From positions 496,001 through 560,000 of the forward strand of contig CAWFUH010000003.1 of NCBI GenBank assembly GCA_963818855.1: 64,000 nucleotides of DNA, read 5' to 3'. The notes beneath the pieces were generated by a model. It was given only the letters and a program-made list of their open reading frames with translations. It had not been told where the DNA came from and ran no database searches. The DNA is from Bog-159 sp963818855. Its GTDB lineage: Bacteria > Acidobacteriota > Terriglobia > Bryobacterales > Bryobacteraceae. The translations under genes were made by a program, and so were the position numbers. Shown in pieces: positions 34,721 through 44,344 of this stretch (position 1 is the stretch's first letter; the number at the start of each line of letters is the position of its first letter).

Positions 34721-35518
34721 ATGAAAATTGCGACATGGAACATCAACTCGGTCCGTCGGCGGCTGCCACTCGTCGTAGACTGGCTGACGGCGAACAAACC
34801 CGACGTGCTCTGCCTCCAGGAAACCAAGGTGCCCGACAGTGAGTTTCCTGCCGCCCCTTTCCACGATGCCGGATACCACGTCGCATTCCGCGGCATGAAG
34901 GGCTACAATGGCGTCGCTACTCTGACTCATCGCCAGCCCGAATCCGTATTCTATGGTCTCTGCGCAGGACCTGACAGCGAAGATGTGCGTATCCTCGAAA
35001 CTGTAGTGGACGGTATACCCATTGTCAACACCTATGTTCCGCAGGGTTACAAAATCGGCACTGATAAGTTCGTCTTCAAGCTGGAATGGTTTCACCGCGT
35101 ACGCCGGTTTTTCGGCGAGCGACTCGATCCAAAGATGCCGGCCATTTGGCTGGGCGATCTGAACGTCGCGCCCGAGCCAATCGATGTTTACCACCCTGAG
35201 CACCGTGTCAACGATCCGGACTTCCACATCGACGCACGTGACGCCTATCGTTACGCGGTCGGCTGGGGATTCATTGATGTGTTTCGGAGTCTCTATCCTG
35301 ATCGGGTACAGTATACCTACTGGGATTACTTCCGGAACGCCTTCGCGCATAATTGGGGGTGGCGCATCGACCATATTTTGGCGACAGCTCCGTTGGCTGC
35401 CGTTTGCCGCGCAAGCGACGTGGACCTCGAGACACGTCGGGCCACCGGCGCATCCGATCACGCCGTGGTTTGGGCAGATTTCGACCATGACGGCCATAGG
35501 GCGAAAATCAATGAATAG
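34721..35518 (+). CDS. xthA: Exodeoxyribonuclease III (AP endonuclease family)
   Basis: 265 residues of the EEP nuclease fold. It cleaves DNA at abasic sites and removes 3' blocking groups in base excision repair. Key motifs: WNINSVRRR, the metal-binding Glu34 in CLQETKVPD, NTYVPQG, the catalytic Asp in GDLNVAPEPID, and the final SDHAVVWADF with the catalytic His. Length is normal for bacterial XthA/ExoA. It seems to be a single gene with gaps on both sides. Confidence 0.95.
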   Translation: MKIATWNINSVRRRLPLVVDWLTANKPDVLCLQETKVPDSEFPAAPFHDAGYHVAFRGMKGYNGVATLTHRQPESVFYGLCAGPDSEDVRILETVVDGIPIVNTYVPQGYKIGTDKFVFKLEWFHRVRRFFGERLDPKMPAIWLGDLNVAPEPIDVYHPEHRVNDPDFHIDARDAYRYAVGWGFIDVFRSLYPDRVQYTYWDYFRNAFAHNWGWRIDHILATAPLAAVCRASDVDLETRRATGASDHAVVWADFDHDGHRAKINE

Positions 35519-35733
35519 AACCCGGATCCCAGCGGAGTGCTCCGTGTGGCTTCCAGCTCTATAAATTGCGGGCCGAAAAGCGTATAGATTTGGCGGGAAT
35601 CAGGTGAACGTGGCGGCCGACGTGCGGCCAAAGGAAGACTGACTATTTTACTTGAATCTAACCGGGAAACACCCATGTGGTTTTCGACGGCAGGGTTCCG
35701 TTAATCACCCTTGGAGCCTGCTAGCCTGATTTA

Positions 35734-37149
35734 ATGGAAGCAGGTACAGCCAGCAAGCGACTGTTGCCGTGGCTTGTCGCAATTGCGTTCTTCATGGAGT
35801 CGCTTGACACCACGATTCTGAACACAGCCGTACCCGCCATCGCGCAGGCGCTCAAGGTGGCTCCGCTTAGCATGAAGGCGGTGCTATCTAGCTACACATT
35901 GAGCCTCGCCGTCTTTATTCCAATCAGCGGCTGGATGGCGGATCGATTCGGAACCCGTCGGGTGTTCGCGTCCGCGATCGGCCTCTTCACATTGGGATCA
36001 TTTTTCTGCGGTATATCGAGTAACATCCACTTGTTGGTCGCGTGTCGCGTGTTGCAAGGCTGCGGAGGAGCCATGATGGTGCCAGTGGGGCGGCTCACCA
36101 TGGTACGAACGTTTGCCAAGTCCGAACTCATTCGCGCCATGAGCTTCGTCGCCATCCCAGGTCTGATTGGTCCAATGCTCGGACCAATCGCCGGTGGCCT
36201 GATCGTCGGATATTTTCATTGGAGAGTTATCTTTTTCGTGAACCTCCCGATCGGCCTCTTAGGTTTGTGTATGGTCTATCTGCATCTACCGGACTACCGC
36301 GAAAAGTCTGCTCCTCTCGATATTGTCGGCCTCATCCTCTTTGGCTTCGGCATCGCGCTGCTGTCGTACGTGCTTGAGGTATTCGGTGAACATTCGCTGA
36401 GCGTACGCGAAATTTTAGGGCTTCTGGCGATTTCGATCCTGCTACTCGCCGGCTATGGACGGCATGCGATGAATAACGCGTTTCCATTGCTGCGGCTGAG
36501 CCTGTTTCGTATTCGCACATTCCGCGCGGCAGTGAGCGGCAGCTTCTTCACCCGCCTTGGCATCGGCGGAATCCCATTCATACTGCCGCTGCTCTACCAG
36601 GTTGGCCTGGGGTTCACTCCGATACATTCCGGTCTGCTCATGATGCCGCAGGCAATCGCCGCCATGAGCCTGAAGCCGGCGATGCCGCGAATTCTGACCC
36701 GCTTTGGCTACCGTGCAGTTTTGGTTTCGAACACGGCGATCCTCGGTCTGCTGATCGCGCTTTTCGCAACGATCGGGGTGGGGACGCCGGTGTGGCTTAT
36801 CGTAGCGCAGACGTTCTGTTTTGGGTTCTTCAGTTCGCTGCAATATACCAGCATGAACACCCTGGTGTATGCCGACGTCACCGAGGTAGAGACCAGCAGC
36901 GCAAGCTCTATCGCCAGCACCATGCAACAGATGGCCATCAGTTTCGGCGTCGCCACCGCGTCGCTGGCCGCTGCATTCTTCATTCCCGATCGCTTTCATT
37001 CGAGCGCATCGCAAATGATTCACGGCATCCACCAGGCGTTTTTCGTTCTGGGTGGACTGACCATCTTGTCCACCATCGTTTTTCGCGAATTGAAAAGCAC
37101 CGATGGCGATCAGGTGAGTCAACACAAGATCCTTCACCACGTGGGGTGA
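35734..37149 (+). CDS. MFS transporter, DHA2 (EmrB/QacA-like) drug:H+ antiporter
   Basis: 471 residues with about 14 hydrophobic helices. Signature motifs are the DTTILNTAVPAI of helix 1 (motif D1), GWMADRFGTRRVF (motif A, loop 2-3), and GPMLGPIAGG (motif C of antiporters, helix 5). This is the EmrB/QacA plan: proton-driven export of lipophilic toxins. No EmrA-like membrane fusion partner and no regulator lie next to it, so it probably works alone in the inner membrane. Base composition is a little more AT-rich than the neighbours. Confidence 0.9.
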   Translation: MEAGTASKRLLPWLVAIAFFMESLDTTILNTAVPAIAQALKVAPLSMKAVLSSYTLSLAVFIPISGWMADRFGTRRVFASAIGLFTLGSFFCGISSNIHLLVACRVLQGCGGAMMVPVGRLTMVRTFAKSELIRAMSFVAIPGLIGPMLGPIAGGLIVGYFHWRVIFFVNLPIGLLGLCMVYLHLPDYREKSAPLDIVGLILFGFGIALLSYVLEVFGEHSLSVREILGLLAISILLLAGYGRHAMNNAFPLLRLSLFRIRTFRAAVSGSFFTRLGIGGIPFILPLLYQVGLGFTPIHSGLLMMPQAIAAMSLKPAMPRILTRFGYRAVLVSNTAILGLLIALFATIGVGTPVWLIVAQTFCFGFFSSLQYTSMNTLVYADVTEVETSSASSIASTMQQMAISFGVATASLAAAFFIPDRFHSSASQMIHGIHQAFFVLGGLTILSTIVFRELKSTDGDQVSQHKILHHVG

Positions 37150-37584
37150 CGAAACAAGCAATCCAGCATCTTCGCCGTTTTTCACGTTCGGTTGATCCCG
37201 GCGGCGGCTGGTCGTCCCGACGATGATTTTCATTTAAGAGGGGCAGCGACTGGCCTATAACCCGGCCGGGTGAGCGCAACCCTTCCTCTACGACGGCTTC
37301 TTCCTCCTCTGCGCTTACCTCGGACTGATGGGCACGTGAAAAGCGCTTCTCCAGATCTCGCAACGCCTCTACGCGGCTCTTCGGGCGACAACTTAGAAGG
37401 AATGACCTCCTGATGCTGGCGTCAGACGCGCAACTCAAACGAACCGCCCAATCACCCGCCACCCACCACCACCCGCCCCTCCGGGGGCTTAAAATAGCTT
37501 AATTAGCGCCCGCGAAACCCGTTGTGCTCCTCCGGGCGTCTATGGTTTTGGTTTCTCCACGACAGGTGTAGGCAGGTGTATCCG
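37150..37584. other. 435-base gap before the FHA/kinase/cell-wall block
   Basis: No certain gene. A minus-strand frame here contains an acidic helical stretch (RVEALRDLEKRFSRAHQSEV followed by SAEEEEAVVEE) that resembles short antitoxins, but it overlaps the MFS gene in an implausible way. TAAAAT at 37490-37495 could be a -10 box for the FHA gene, without a clear -35. A C-rich run (37455-37480) precedes it. Confidence 0.35.
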
Positions 37585-38388
37585 ATGGCGCAGACCGGCA
37601 AGCCTCCGCAGGCCCGCATCAACGGCCAGCTCATCATCGATCAGCTCGTGCGCAACATGGAGCTCGGGCAGTTCGAGATGGCTTACAGCGTGCTTGCCCC
37701 CTGCATCTTCAGCGTCTACCTGCACCCCGACGATTACAAGCGCCTGGCCACCATCCAGGACCTCATCAAGGAAGACGCCGCCCGCGCCCTGGCCGCCCAT
37801 CTCACGCAGTGGAACCGCAAGCAGCCGCTCTTCAAGCGCGGCAAGAAGCAAAAGCTGTACCGCATCGCGCGGCACGACTGGTGGATCGAGTTTTTCGCCG
37901 ACAGCGAGAACGTGGTGCCGCCGGGCGACGTCGAAATTCATTCGGAGCTGAACGACGTCCCGCAACCCGGCTATCGCGGCATCAAGACTACGTTGATCGA
38001 TCGCGAGACTTCCGTCACCGAGGCGCGCGTGGCCCGCGATCGCACCATGACCCGCCGCGGCGCGGACCAGGTTTTCGCCGAGATCCGCTACGAGGACGAT
38101 TCGGGCCCGCAAAGCTACTTCGTCACGCAGAACGAAATCACCATCGGGCGCGGCGGCCAGGATCTCTCGGTGGATCTGCCGCTTTACACCAACGATGAAG
38201 TATCCCGCGAGCATCTGCGGCTGCGGCGCGATCCGGCCACGGGCGGCTTCACGGTGTCCGATAACAGCCGCAACGGCACCTGGCTGAACGGCAAGAAGCT
38301 GGCCCGCGGCGCCGAGGAGCCGCTGCCGGACCGCGCGCGCATCCAGGTCGCGGACGTGATCACGCTGTCGTTCGAAACCAGGAAATAG
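37585..38388 (+). CDS. FHA domain protein, FhaA-like
   Basis: 267 residues from ATG 37585. The first 110 residues (INGQLIIDQLVRNMELGQFE, VYLHPDDYKRL, ARALAAHLTQWN) look like the DUF3662-type N-terminal domain of actinobacterial FhaA. The last 100 residues form an FHA phosphothreonine-binding domain with the conserved GRGG, SREHLRL and NSRNGTWLNG. It should read the phosphorylation state set by the kinase and phosphatase encoded downstream. It is the first gene of the block; the small membrane peptide begins 11 bases after its stop. Confidence 0.85.
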   Translation: MAQTGKPPQARINGQLIIDQLVRNMELGQFEMAYSVLAPCIFSVYLHPDDYKRLATIQDLIKEDAARALAAHLTQWNRKQPLFKRGKKQKLYRIARHDWWIEFFADSENVVPPGDVEIHSELNDVPQPGYRGIKTTLIDRETSVTEARVARDRTMTRRGADQVFAEIRYEDDSGPQSYFVTQNEITIGRGGQDLSVDLPLYTNDEVSREHLRLRRDPATGGFTVSDNSRNGTWLNGKKLARGAEEPLPDRARIQVADVITLSFETRK

Positions 38389-38399
38389 GTCGCATCGCC

Positions 38400-38498
38400 A
38401 TGCTGCAGCCCTACACTTTGCATCTTCCTTTCGTGGCGCTGTTCCTGGCGTTCGTGGTGTGCTTCATCGTGGTGCATGTGGCGCGGAGGCGCGATTGA
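38400..38498 (+). CDS. 32-residue single-pass membrane peptide
   Basis: Start ATG 38400, stop TGA 38496-38498. The sequence is one hydrophobic helix (HLPFVALFLAFVVCFIVVHV) ending in ARRRD, a positive-inside anchor, so the N-terminus would face outward. Its stop overlaps the ATG of the PP2C gene (TGATG), and it sits 11 bases after the FHA gene, which argues for real, coupled translation. It may anchor or regulate the FHA/phosphatase/kinase group. No family is known to me. Confidence 0.6.
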   Translation: MLQPYTLHLPFVALFLAFVVCFIVVHVARRRD

Positions 38499-39454
38499 TG
38501 GCCGCGGCGGTCGAGTGGCGCTCGGGTGCCTCAACCGATACTGGGATGCTGCGCGCGTCCAACGAAGACCGCTTCTGGATTGACGACCAAAACGGGATCT
38601 TCCTGGTGGTGGATGGAGTGGGCGGCCATGCGGCAGGCGAAATCGCCGCGGAAACGGCGGTCGAGGTCATCCGGCAAGAACTGCAGGGTCCGGACGGAGA
38701 TGCAGGCGGCAGCGCGGAGCAGCGCGTGCGGCGGGCCATTGCCGCGGCCAACAACCAGATCTACGCCATTGCGCGCGATTCCGACGATCTGCACGGCATG
38801 GCATGTGTGCTCACGCTGGCCATGATGGATTCGAGCGAGTTGGTCATAGGCCACGTGGGCGACTCGCGCCTCTACCTGATCTGGAACGGCTCCATCCGCA
38901 AGCTCACGTCCGATCATTCGCCGGTCGGCCAGGGTGAAGATGCGGGCGAACTGACCGAGGAAGAGGCCATGCTGCACCCACGCCGCCACGAGGTCTTCCG
39001 CGACGTCGGCACGCGTCCGCACGACGCTGAAGACGACGGCTTCATTGAAATCCGCCGCTGTCATTTCAAGCCGGAGGCCGCGTTTCTGTTGTGCAGCGAT
39101 GGACTCAGCGACGCGCTGCCTTCGAACGGAATCCGGGACATCGTCGAGCGCTATCAGGGCGACGCCGGCGAGATCGCGCGTGCATTGGTGGAGGCCGCCA
39201 ACGAGGCCGGCGGCAACGACAATATTACCGCGGTGTTGGTGGCGGGCAGCGAATTCCGCGGGCGCGCGCAGCCGCGCAGATGGCGTACCATCGACCACAC
39301 GCGCGCGCGGCATGCCACTACGCGCATGCGAGCCCCCGGCGACGCCGCACCAGGTCCAGTGCGGCGCTATTTCGGCGGGCGCCTGGCGTTTTTGTTCTAC
39401 GGACTGGTGCTGGGCATCCTGATCGGAGCCGTGCTGCACGTGCTGAAAGGTTGA
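38498..39454 (+). CDS. PP2C-type Ser/Thr protein phosphatase with C-terminal membrane anchor
   Basis: 318 residues. All PP2C metal and phosphate motifs are present: TDTGMLRASNEDRFW, VVDGVGGHAAGE, IGHVGDSRLYLI, LLCSDGLSDAL and NEAGGNDNITAVLV. A basic linker and one membrane helix (LAFLFYGLVLGILIGAVLHV) end the protein, so the catalytic domain lies in the cytoplasm on the membrane, as in mycobacterial PstP. It should reverse phosphorylation by the kinase that starts one base after its stop codon. Confidence 0.92.
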   Translation: MAAAVEWRSGASTDTGMLRASNEDRFWIDDQNGIFLVVDGVGGHAAGEIAAETAVEVIRQELQGPDGDAGGSAEQRVRRAIAAANNQIYAIARDSDDLHGMACVLTLAMMDSSELVIGHVGDSRLYLIWNGSIRKLTSDHSPVGQGEDAGELTEEEAMLHPRRHEVFRDVGTRPHDAEDDGFIEIRRCHFKPEAAFLLCSDGLSDALPSNGIRDIVERYQGDAGEIARALVEAANEAGGNDNITAVLVAGSEFRGRAQPRRWRTIDHTRARHATTRMRAPGDAAPGPVRRYFGGRLAFLFYGLVLGILIGAVLHVLKG

Positions 39455-39455
39455 C

Positions 39456-41197
39456 ATGATGGAGCCCGCCACGCACTTCGGACCATACGAGATCATCCGC
39501 CGCCTGGGCAAGAGCATGAACTCCGTATACCTGGCGCGCGACACACGCGCGGACCGCCAGGCCGCGCTGAAGCTGATCAAGTCCGGTCCGGACACCGCTT
39601 CGCAAATGGTGCTGGAGGCGGAGCGGCGCGGTGCGGCGATCCAGCAGCGGCTGCATTCTCTCGACCCGCGCGTCATCGAAGTCTACGATTACGGCGATCT
39701 GGAAGGTTATTTCTACATCGCCATGCAATTCGTGGAAGGACGTAATCTCGCCGAAGTCCTGCGGCACGATGGACGCATGAGCGCATATCGCGCGGCGCGC
39801 ATTGCGCTCGAGATCTGCGGGCAGCTCGAAAAATTCCATGCCTTCCGGCCGGGCGACGGCGCAGCTTTGTCGGTGGTGCACGGCGACATCAAGCCTTCCA
39901 ACATTCACCTGGGTCTCAACGAAACCGTGCGTCTGCTGGATTTCGGAATCGCCAAATCGCTGCGGCCGGACCGCGATTCCACCTTTCACAATTTCGGCAG
40001 CCCCAGCTATTGCTCGCCGGAGCGGCTGGGCCGTTCCCTGGTCGATCAGCAGGCGGATTTGTGGGCCGTGGGCGCGACGCTATACGAGATGGTGGCCGGT
40101 GCGCCGCCGTACCAGGCGGAAGACACGCGCAAGCTGGAAAGGCTGATTCAATCCGGGCGTCCGCCGCGCGCGCTGCCGGCCAGTTGCCCGGCGGCGTTGA
40201 AGGCCGTAATTGGAAAAGCGCTGGCGCCCAGCGCCCGCCGGCGGTACAAGTCGGCCGAGGCGTTCGGCGAGGATCTGAAGGCTTTTTTGGAAGGCGCGGA
40301 GACCGCTGCCGAAAGCGAGAGGCGCGGCGCGTGGAAGCCGAATCCCACACTCGAATCGGGGCAGGCGTCGAAGCCCAAATCCAAACCAAGGCGGTGGCCG
40401 CGCGCGTCTCGCCGGCGCGTGCTGCGCAGGGCGGGGAGAATCGCGAGCGCGTTGGGGTGCGTGCTGGCCGGCATGGTGCTCTTCATCGGCACCAGCTATT
40501 GTTCGCGCTATTGGCGCGCCAGTCGGGAAACCGATCTGAATACGCGCTGGTTCTCGTATACGGATGCGCAGGCGCAGTTTGGCTTCCTGGGTAGATATTC
40601 GCCGGCCGAGTTCCTGCGTCCGGATTTGCGCACTGCATATGAAAAGGCGAGCGCACTGGCGCTGGATCGCCGCGATTGGGAGCGTGCCGAACTATACCTG
40701 GGACGGGCGAGGGATCTCGGGGCCGCAGACCCGCAGATCGCCGGCAAGCTGGCCCTGGCGCGAGGATTTAGAGCGTTGCACGGCGGCCAACGCGACAACG
40801 CGCGCGACCAGCTGCTGCAAGCGGCGCGCGGATCTGCCGCAATCGCCCGGATCCACACTTGGGTCTGGCGCGAGTCGCCATGCTGGCATCGAAGCCGGAC
40901 GAGGCGCTTGCCGAACTGGCCGCGGCCGAGCGCTTGGGCTATCAGCTCGGCCCGCGCGAGCTGGAGGAGAGAGCCGAAGCCTACCGCTGGCGCGCCTTCG
41001 AAGAGCTGCAGGCCGGCGATGTGTCCGCCGCGCGCCGGGATTTCGCCGCTGCCCACATTCCGGACTTTCTTTCGCCGAGCCTGTGGGGCAGACCTCCAGG
41101 TCTGCGCGGGTCCTCCAGGACCCGCTCTTCGAACGGGGAAGCCGGCGTGGACGCCGGCAGCAGGACTGGAGTCCCGCCCCACCAACCTTTGCACTAA
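39456..41197 (+). CDS. Membrane Ser/Thr protein kinase with outer TPR-like region (two frameshifts)
   Basis: A PknB-type kinase. The catalytic domain (residues 1-280) has AALKLIKSG, the catalytic loop VVHGDIKPSNIHL (about 138-150) and LLDFGIAKS. The usual HRD is HGD and the Gly-loop (RLGKSMNSVYLA) is degenerate. A basic linker, a membrane helix near residues 330-350 and an extracytoplasmic helical repeat region follow. In the sequence given, the frame breaks twice: an extra G near 40830 and an extra C near 40847. With both removed the C-terminus reads DLPQSPDPHLGLARVAM and runs on to TAA 41197, 579 residues in all. The last 40 residues are encoded by a two-hairpin repeat. Either sequencing errors or early decay. 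Confidence 0.8.
41083..41181 (+). repeat. Two-hairpin dispersed repeat, composite copy 3
   Basis: Begins GTGGGGCAGACCTCC-AGGTCTGC and GCGGGTCCTCC-AGGACCCGC, goes on with a third hairpin (GCCGGCGT-GG-ACGCCGGC) and ends with an inverted end CTGGAGTCCCGCCCCAC. Both outer ends are thus copies of the same border in opposite directions. It encodes the C-terminus of the kinase and ends 29 bases before the next start. Confidence 0.75.
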
Positions 41198-41210
41198 CAT
41201 TGCACTAGCC

Positions 41211-44200
41211 ATGCGCACTACCAGTTGGCAAACCCTCCCCGCGACGTCCGCCCCGCCGCACCAAACGCCGCGCGCACCCGGCATCTTCTGGATGGCCGGC
41301 GCGTCCTTCCTGGTAGCCGCCGGTCTCGCCCTGGCATACGCCGCCAAAACACAAAACTTCGCCGATGTTTCCGCGCTGCTGCGCCATGGCGACATCCTGA
41401 ACCTCAACGATGTATCCAGCGCCGATCAACTGATGCCCTCGCTCGACGTCATCCCGGACGCCGCCGAACGCCAGGCCGACGCCGAAAAGCTGCTGGCATT
41501 CTTGCGCGCGGCCCATCCTCTACGCAACGTGGGCACGCTCTCGCGCCTGCGCGAACAACACAAACCGCTGCTGCCTGTATCGAGGCTCAAGCCGCTCTGG
41601 GTGGTCCGCACACCCAACGAATTCCGGCGCGCCTACCTGCTCTGGTCAGCCGTCTACCTGGGCGGCTTCTACCTGGTCTGGTTCGCCTGGCGCGCCCGCC
41701 GCGCTTCGGCCGATCTCGCCATCCTGCCGGCGCTGCATCTGCTCTCCGGCATCGGTCTCGATCCTGATGGTGAGCCTGCGCGACCCCCTGCGCGACACGC
41801 TCGAATTCCGCAAATTCGCCCTGGGTGTTTTTCTGGGCTGCCTTTTGCTGCTGCTGCCGCTGGTGCGCGCGTTCGATTACCGCCGCCTGGCCGATTTCAT
41901 CTACACGCCCCTGCTGGCCGCCTTCGCGCTGTTCGCCCTGCTGCTGCGCTTCGGCACAGGTCCCGGCACCAGCGACCAAAAGGTCAACCTGGGACCTTTT
42001 CAGCCAGTCGAAGCGATCAAGATTCTGGTGGTGCTTTTCCTGGCCGGATACTTCGCGCGCAATTGGGAGCGGCTCCGCGATCTGCGCCAAAAGAGGTCTG
42101 CGCCGGCTGGGCGTGCCGCGCCTGGCGCACGTGCTGCCGGTGGCCTGCGCGATGGCAGCCGCCATCCTGCTCTTCTTCGTGCTGAAGGATCTGGGGCCCG
42201 CGCTGGTTCTCTATTTCCTCTTCCTCACGCTGTTCTCGGTCGCCCACGGACGCTCAGGCCTGGCGCTCCTGGGCTCGGCTATCCTGGTCGCGGCCGTCTT
42301 CGTCGGCTACCGTTTGGGACAACCGCACATGGTGGTCGACCGCATCAATATGTGGCTCTCGCCGTGGGATAACGATGTGCATGGCGGCAACCAACTGGCG
42401 CACGCGCTGTGGGCGTTCTCGACCGGCGGCGTCTGGGGCTCCGGTCCCGGCTATGGCGACACCGCCATGATCCCCGCGGGAAGCACCGACCTGGTGCTGC
42501 CGGCCATCGGCGAAGAGTGGGGCTTCATGGGCGTGGCGGCCGTGTTTCTGTTGTTCGGCTTCCTGATCTACCGCGCCTTTCGCATCGCCCTGCGCACCGT
42601 GTCCGATTACGCCTTCTTCCTGGCGCTGGGCCTGGCGTCCCTTCTGGCTTTTGAAATGTTGCTGATCTCGGCGGGGGTGTTGGGCGTGCTGCCGCTCTCC
42701 GGCGTGGTATCGCCTTTTCTGAGCTCCGGTAATACGGCCATGCTGGCGAACTTCTTCGTCTTCGCGCTGCTGTTGGCCATCTCCGCAGGAGCGCCAGCGC
42801 AGCAGGGGCATGCGTTATTCCGCACGCCCGTACACTGGACCGGCGCGGCGCTGGCGGCGGCAGCCATCACCCTGATTATGTTCGCCGCGCATTACCAGGT
42901 GCTTCACGATCGCGAGTACCTGGCCCGCGATGCCCACGTGTTCGAAGACGATGGCGTGAAACGCGCGCAGCACAACCCGCGCATCAACTCCATCGCGCGC
43001 GAGATTCCCCGCGGCGACATCTTCGACCGCAACGGCGTGCTGCTCGCTACCAGCAATTGGAAGAAGTTGGTCGAACGGCGCGCGCAGTATCAGGCCCTGG
43101 GCATCGATATCGACCGCGCCTGCTTGCGGCTGGACGCGCGGCATTATCCTTTCGGCGCCGCCACCGCACATTTTCTGGGCGATCTGCGCACGGGCGAAAA
43201 TTTCCACGCGCCCAACGCTTCGCTGGTGGAGCACGATTCCAACGCGCGGCTGCAAGGCTACCAGTATTCCGAACTGGTAGCCCTGGTGCGCTACCGCCAT
43301 CAGCCGGGAAATCCGGCCTTGCGCAGCCTGCTGGCGCGCGATCGCGACGTGCACACCACGCTCGATATCCGGCTGCAGATGCGCGCGGCGGAGATCCTGC
43401 GCCGGCATCTGGCAGCAGGCCAATAAGCAGAAGGGCGCGGCCGTCGTGCTGGAGGCCAATTCCGGCGATGTGCTGGCTATGGTCAGCGAGCCCGAACCCG
43501 TGCCGCCGGGGGCACGAAATGCACCGCCTACCGATGACGAACTGCTCGATCGCGCGCGCTACGGCCAGTATCCGCCGGGTTCCACTTTCAAGCTGGTCAC
43601 CGCCATGGCGGCTCTGCGCGCTCGACCCGAACCTGCGCAACCAGACTTTCACTTGCCGCCGCCTGTCGGACGGCCGCGCCGGCGCCGTGGTGGATGGCTG
43701 GCGGCGGCCCATCCGCGACGATATCAAAGACCAGGCCGCATGGCACGCTCGCCATGCAGCGCGCCATCGAGGTTTCCTGCAACGGCTACTTCGCGCAGCT
43801 TGGAACTTACAAGGTCGGCGCGGAAGCGCTGAAACAGACCGCCGATCTGCTCGATATCTCCACCGGCGATTTGCCGGGACTGAAGGCTACCTTGCCCTTC
43901 GCGTCATACGGCCAAGGGCCGCTGCTGATCACGCCCTTCAAAATGGCGCGGGTGGCGGCTACCATCGCCGCCGGCGGTGCGATGCCCCAGGGCCGCTGGC
44001 TGCTGGACGAAACCAATTCGCGTCAGGATGCTCCACGCATCATCGTGCCCGCCGAACCCGCCGGCTTCATCGCCGAAGCCATGCGGCTGGTGGTGACCGA
44101 TGGCACGGCGCGCCACGCCATGGCCGGAACGCCCGTGAACCTGGCCGGTAAAACCGGTACCGCGCAGGTGGGCGTGGGCGAACCGCACGCCTGGTTCGCG

Positions 44201-44344
44201 GGCTTCGCTCCGTATGACGGAGATGCCACTCGCCGCATCGCATTCGCCGTGCTGGTGGAACAGGGCGGCTACGGCGGCCAGGTAGCGGCGCCCATCGCGC
44301 GTGAGATCATGGAGGCTGCGAAGGAGTTGGGGCTGACGCCATGA
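41211..44344 (+). CDS. Fused SEDS (RodA/FtsW) polymerase and class B PBP transpeptidase (five frameshifts)
   Basis: One gene, about 1042 residues after removing five single extra bases (near 41758, 42097, 43420, 43612 and 43734). The length then becomes a multiple of three. The N-terminal half is a SEDS glycosyltransferase with about 12 helices (LSGIG/ILMVSLRDPLRD, FFVLKDLGPALVLYF, LPAIGEEWGFMG). It continues without a stop or start into a class B PBP: IPRGDIFDRNGVLLATS, SxxK in PPGSTFKLVTA, SxN in VSCNGYFAQLG and KTGT in AGKTGTAQVG, all intact. It should polymerise and crosslink peptidoglycan in one chain. RodA and PBP2 are normally separate partners. The next gene overlaps it by ATGA. The frameshifts may be sequencing errors or decay. 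Confidence 0.82.

Noticed and set aside
40859..41197. A separate gene behind the kinase
   Set aside because: The frame has no start or ribosome site and reads as the missing end of the kinase's TPR-like region after two single-base corrections.
43446..44344. Separate PBP gene behind a rodA gene
   Set aside because: The PBP N-terminus (IPRGDIFDRNGV) lies in the same uninterrupted frame as the last SEDS helices (41825-43426), so the join itself is not created by any of the proposed corrections.
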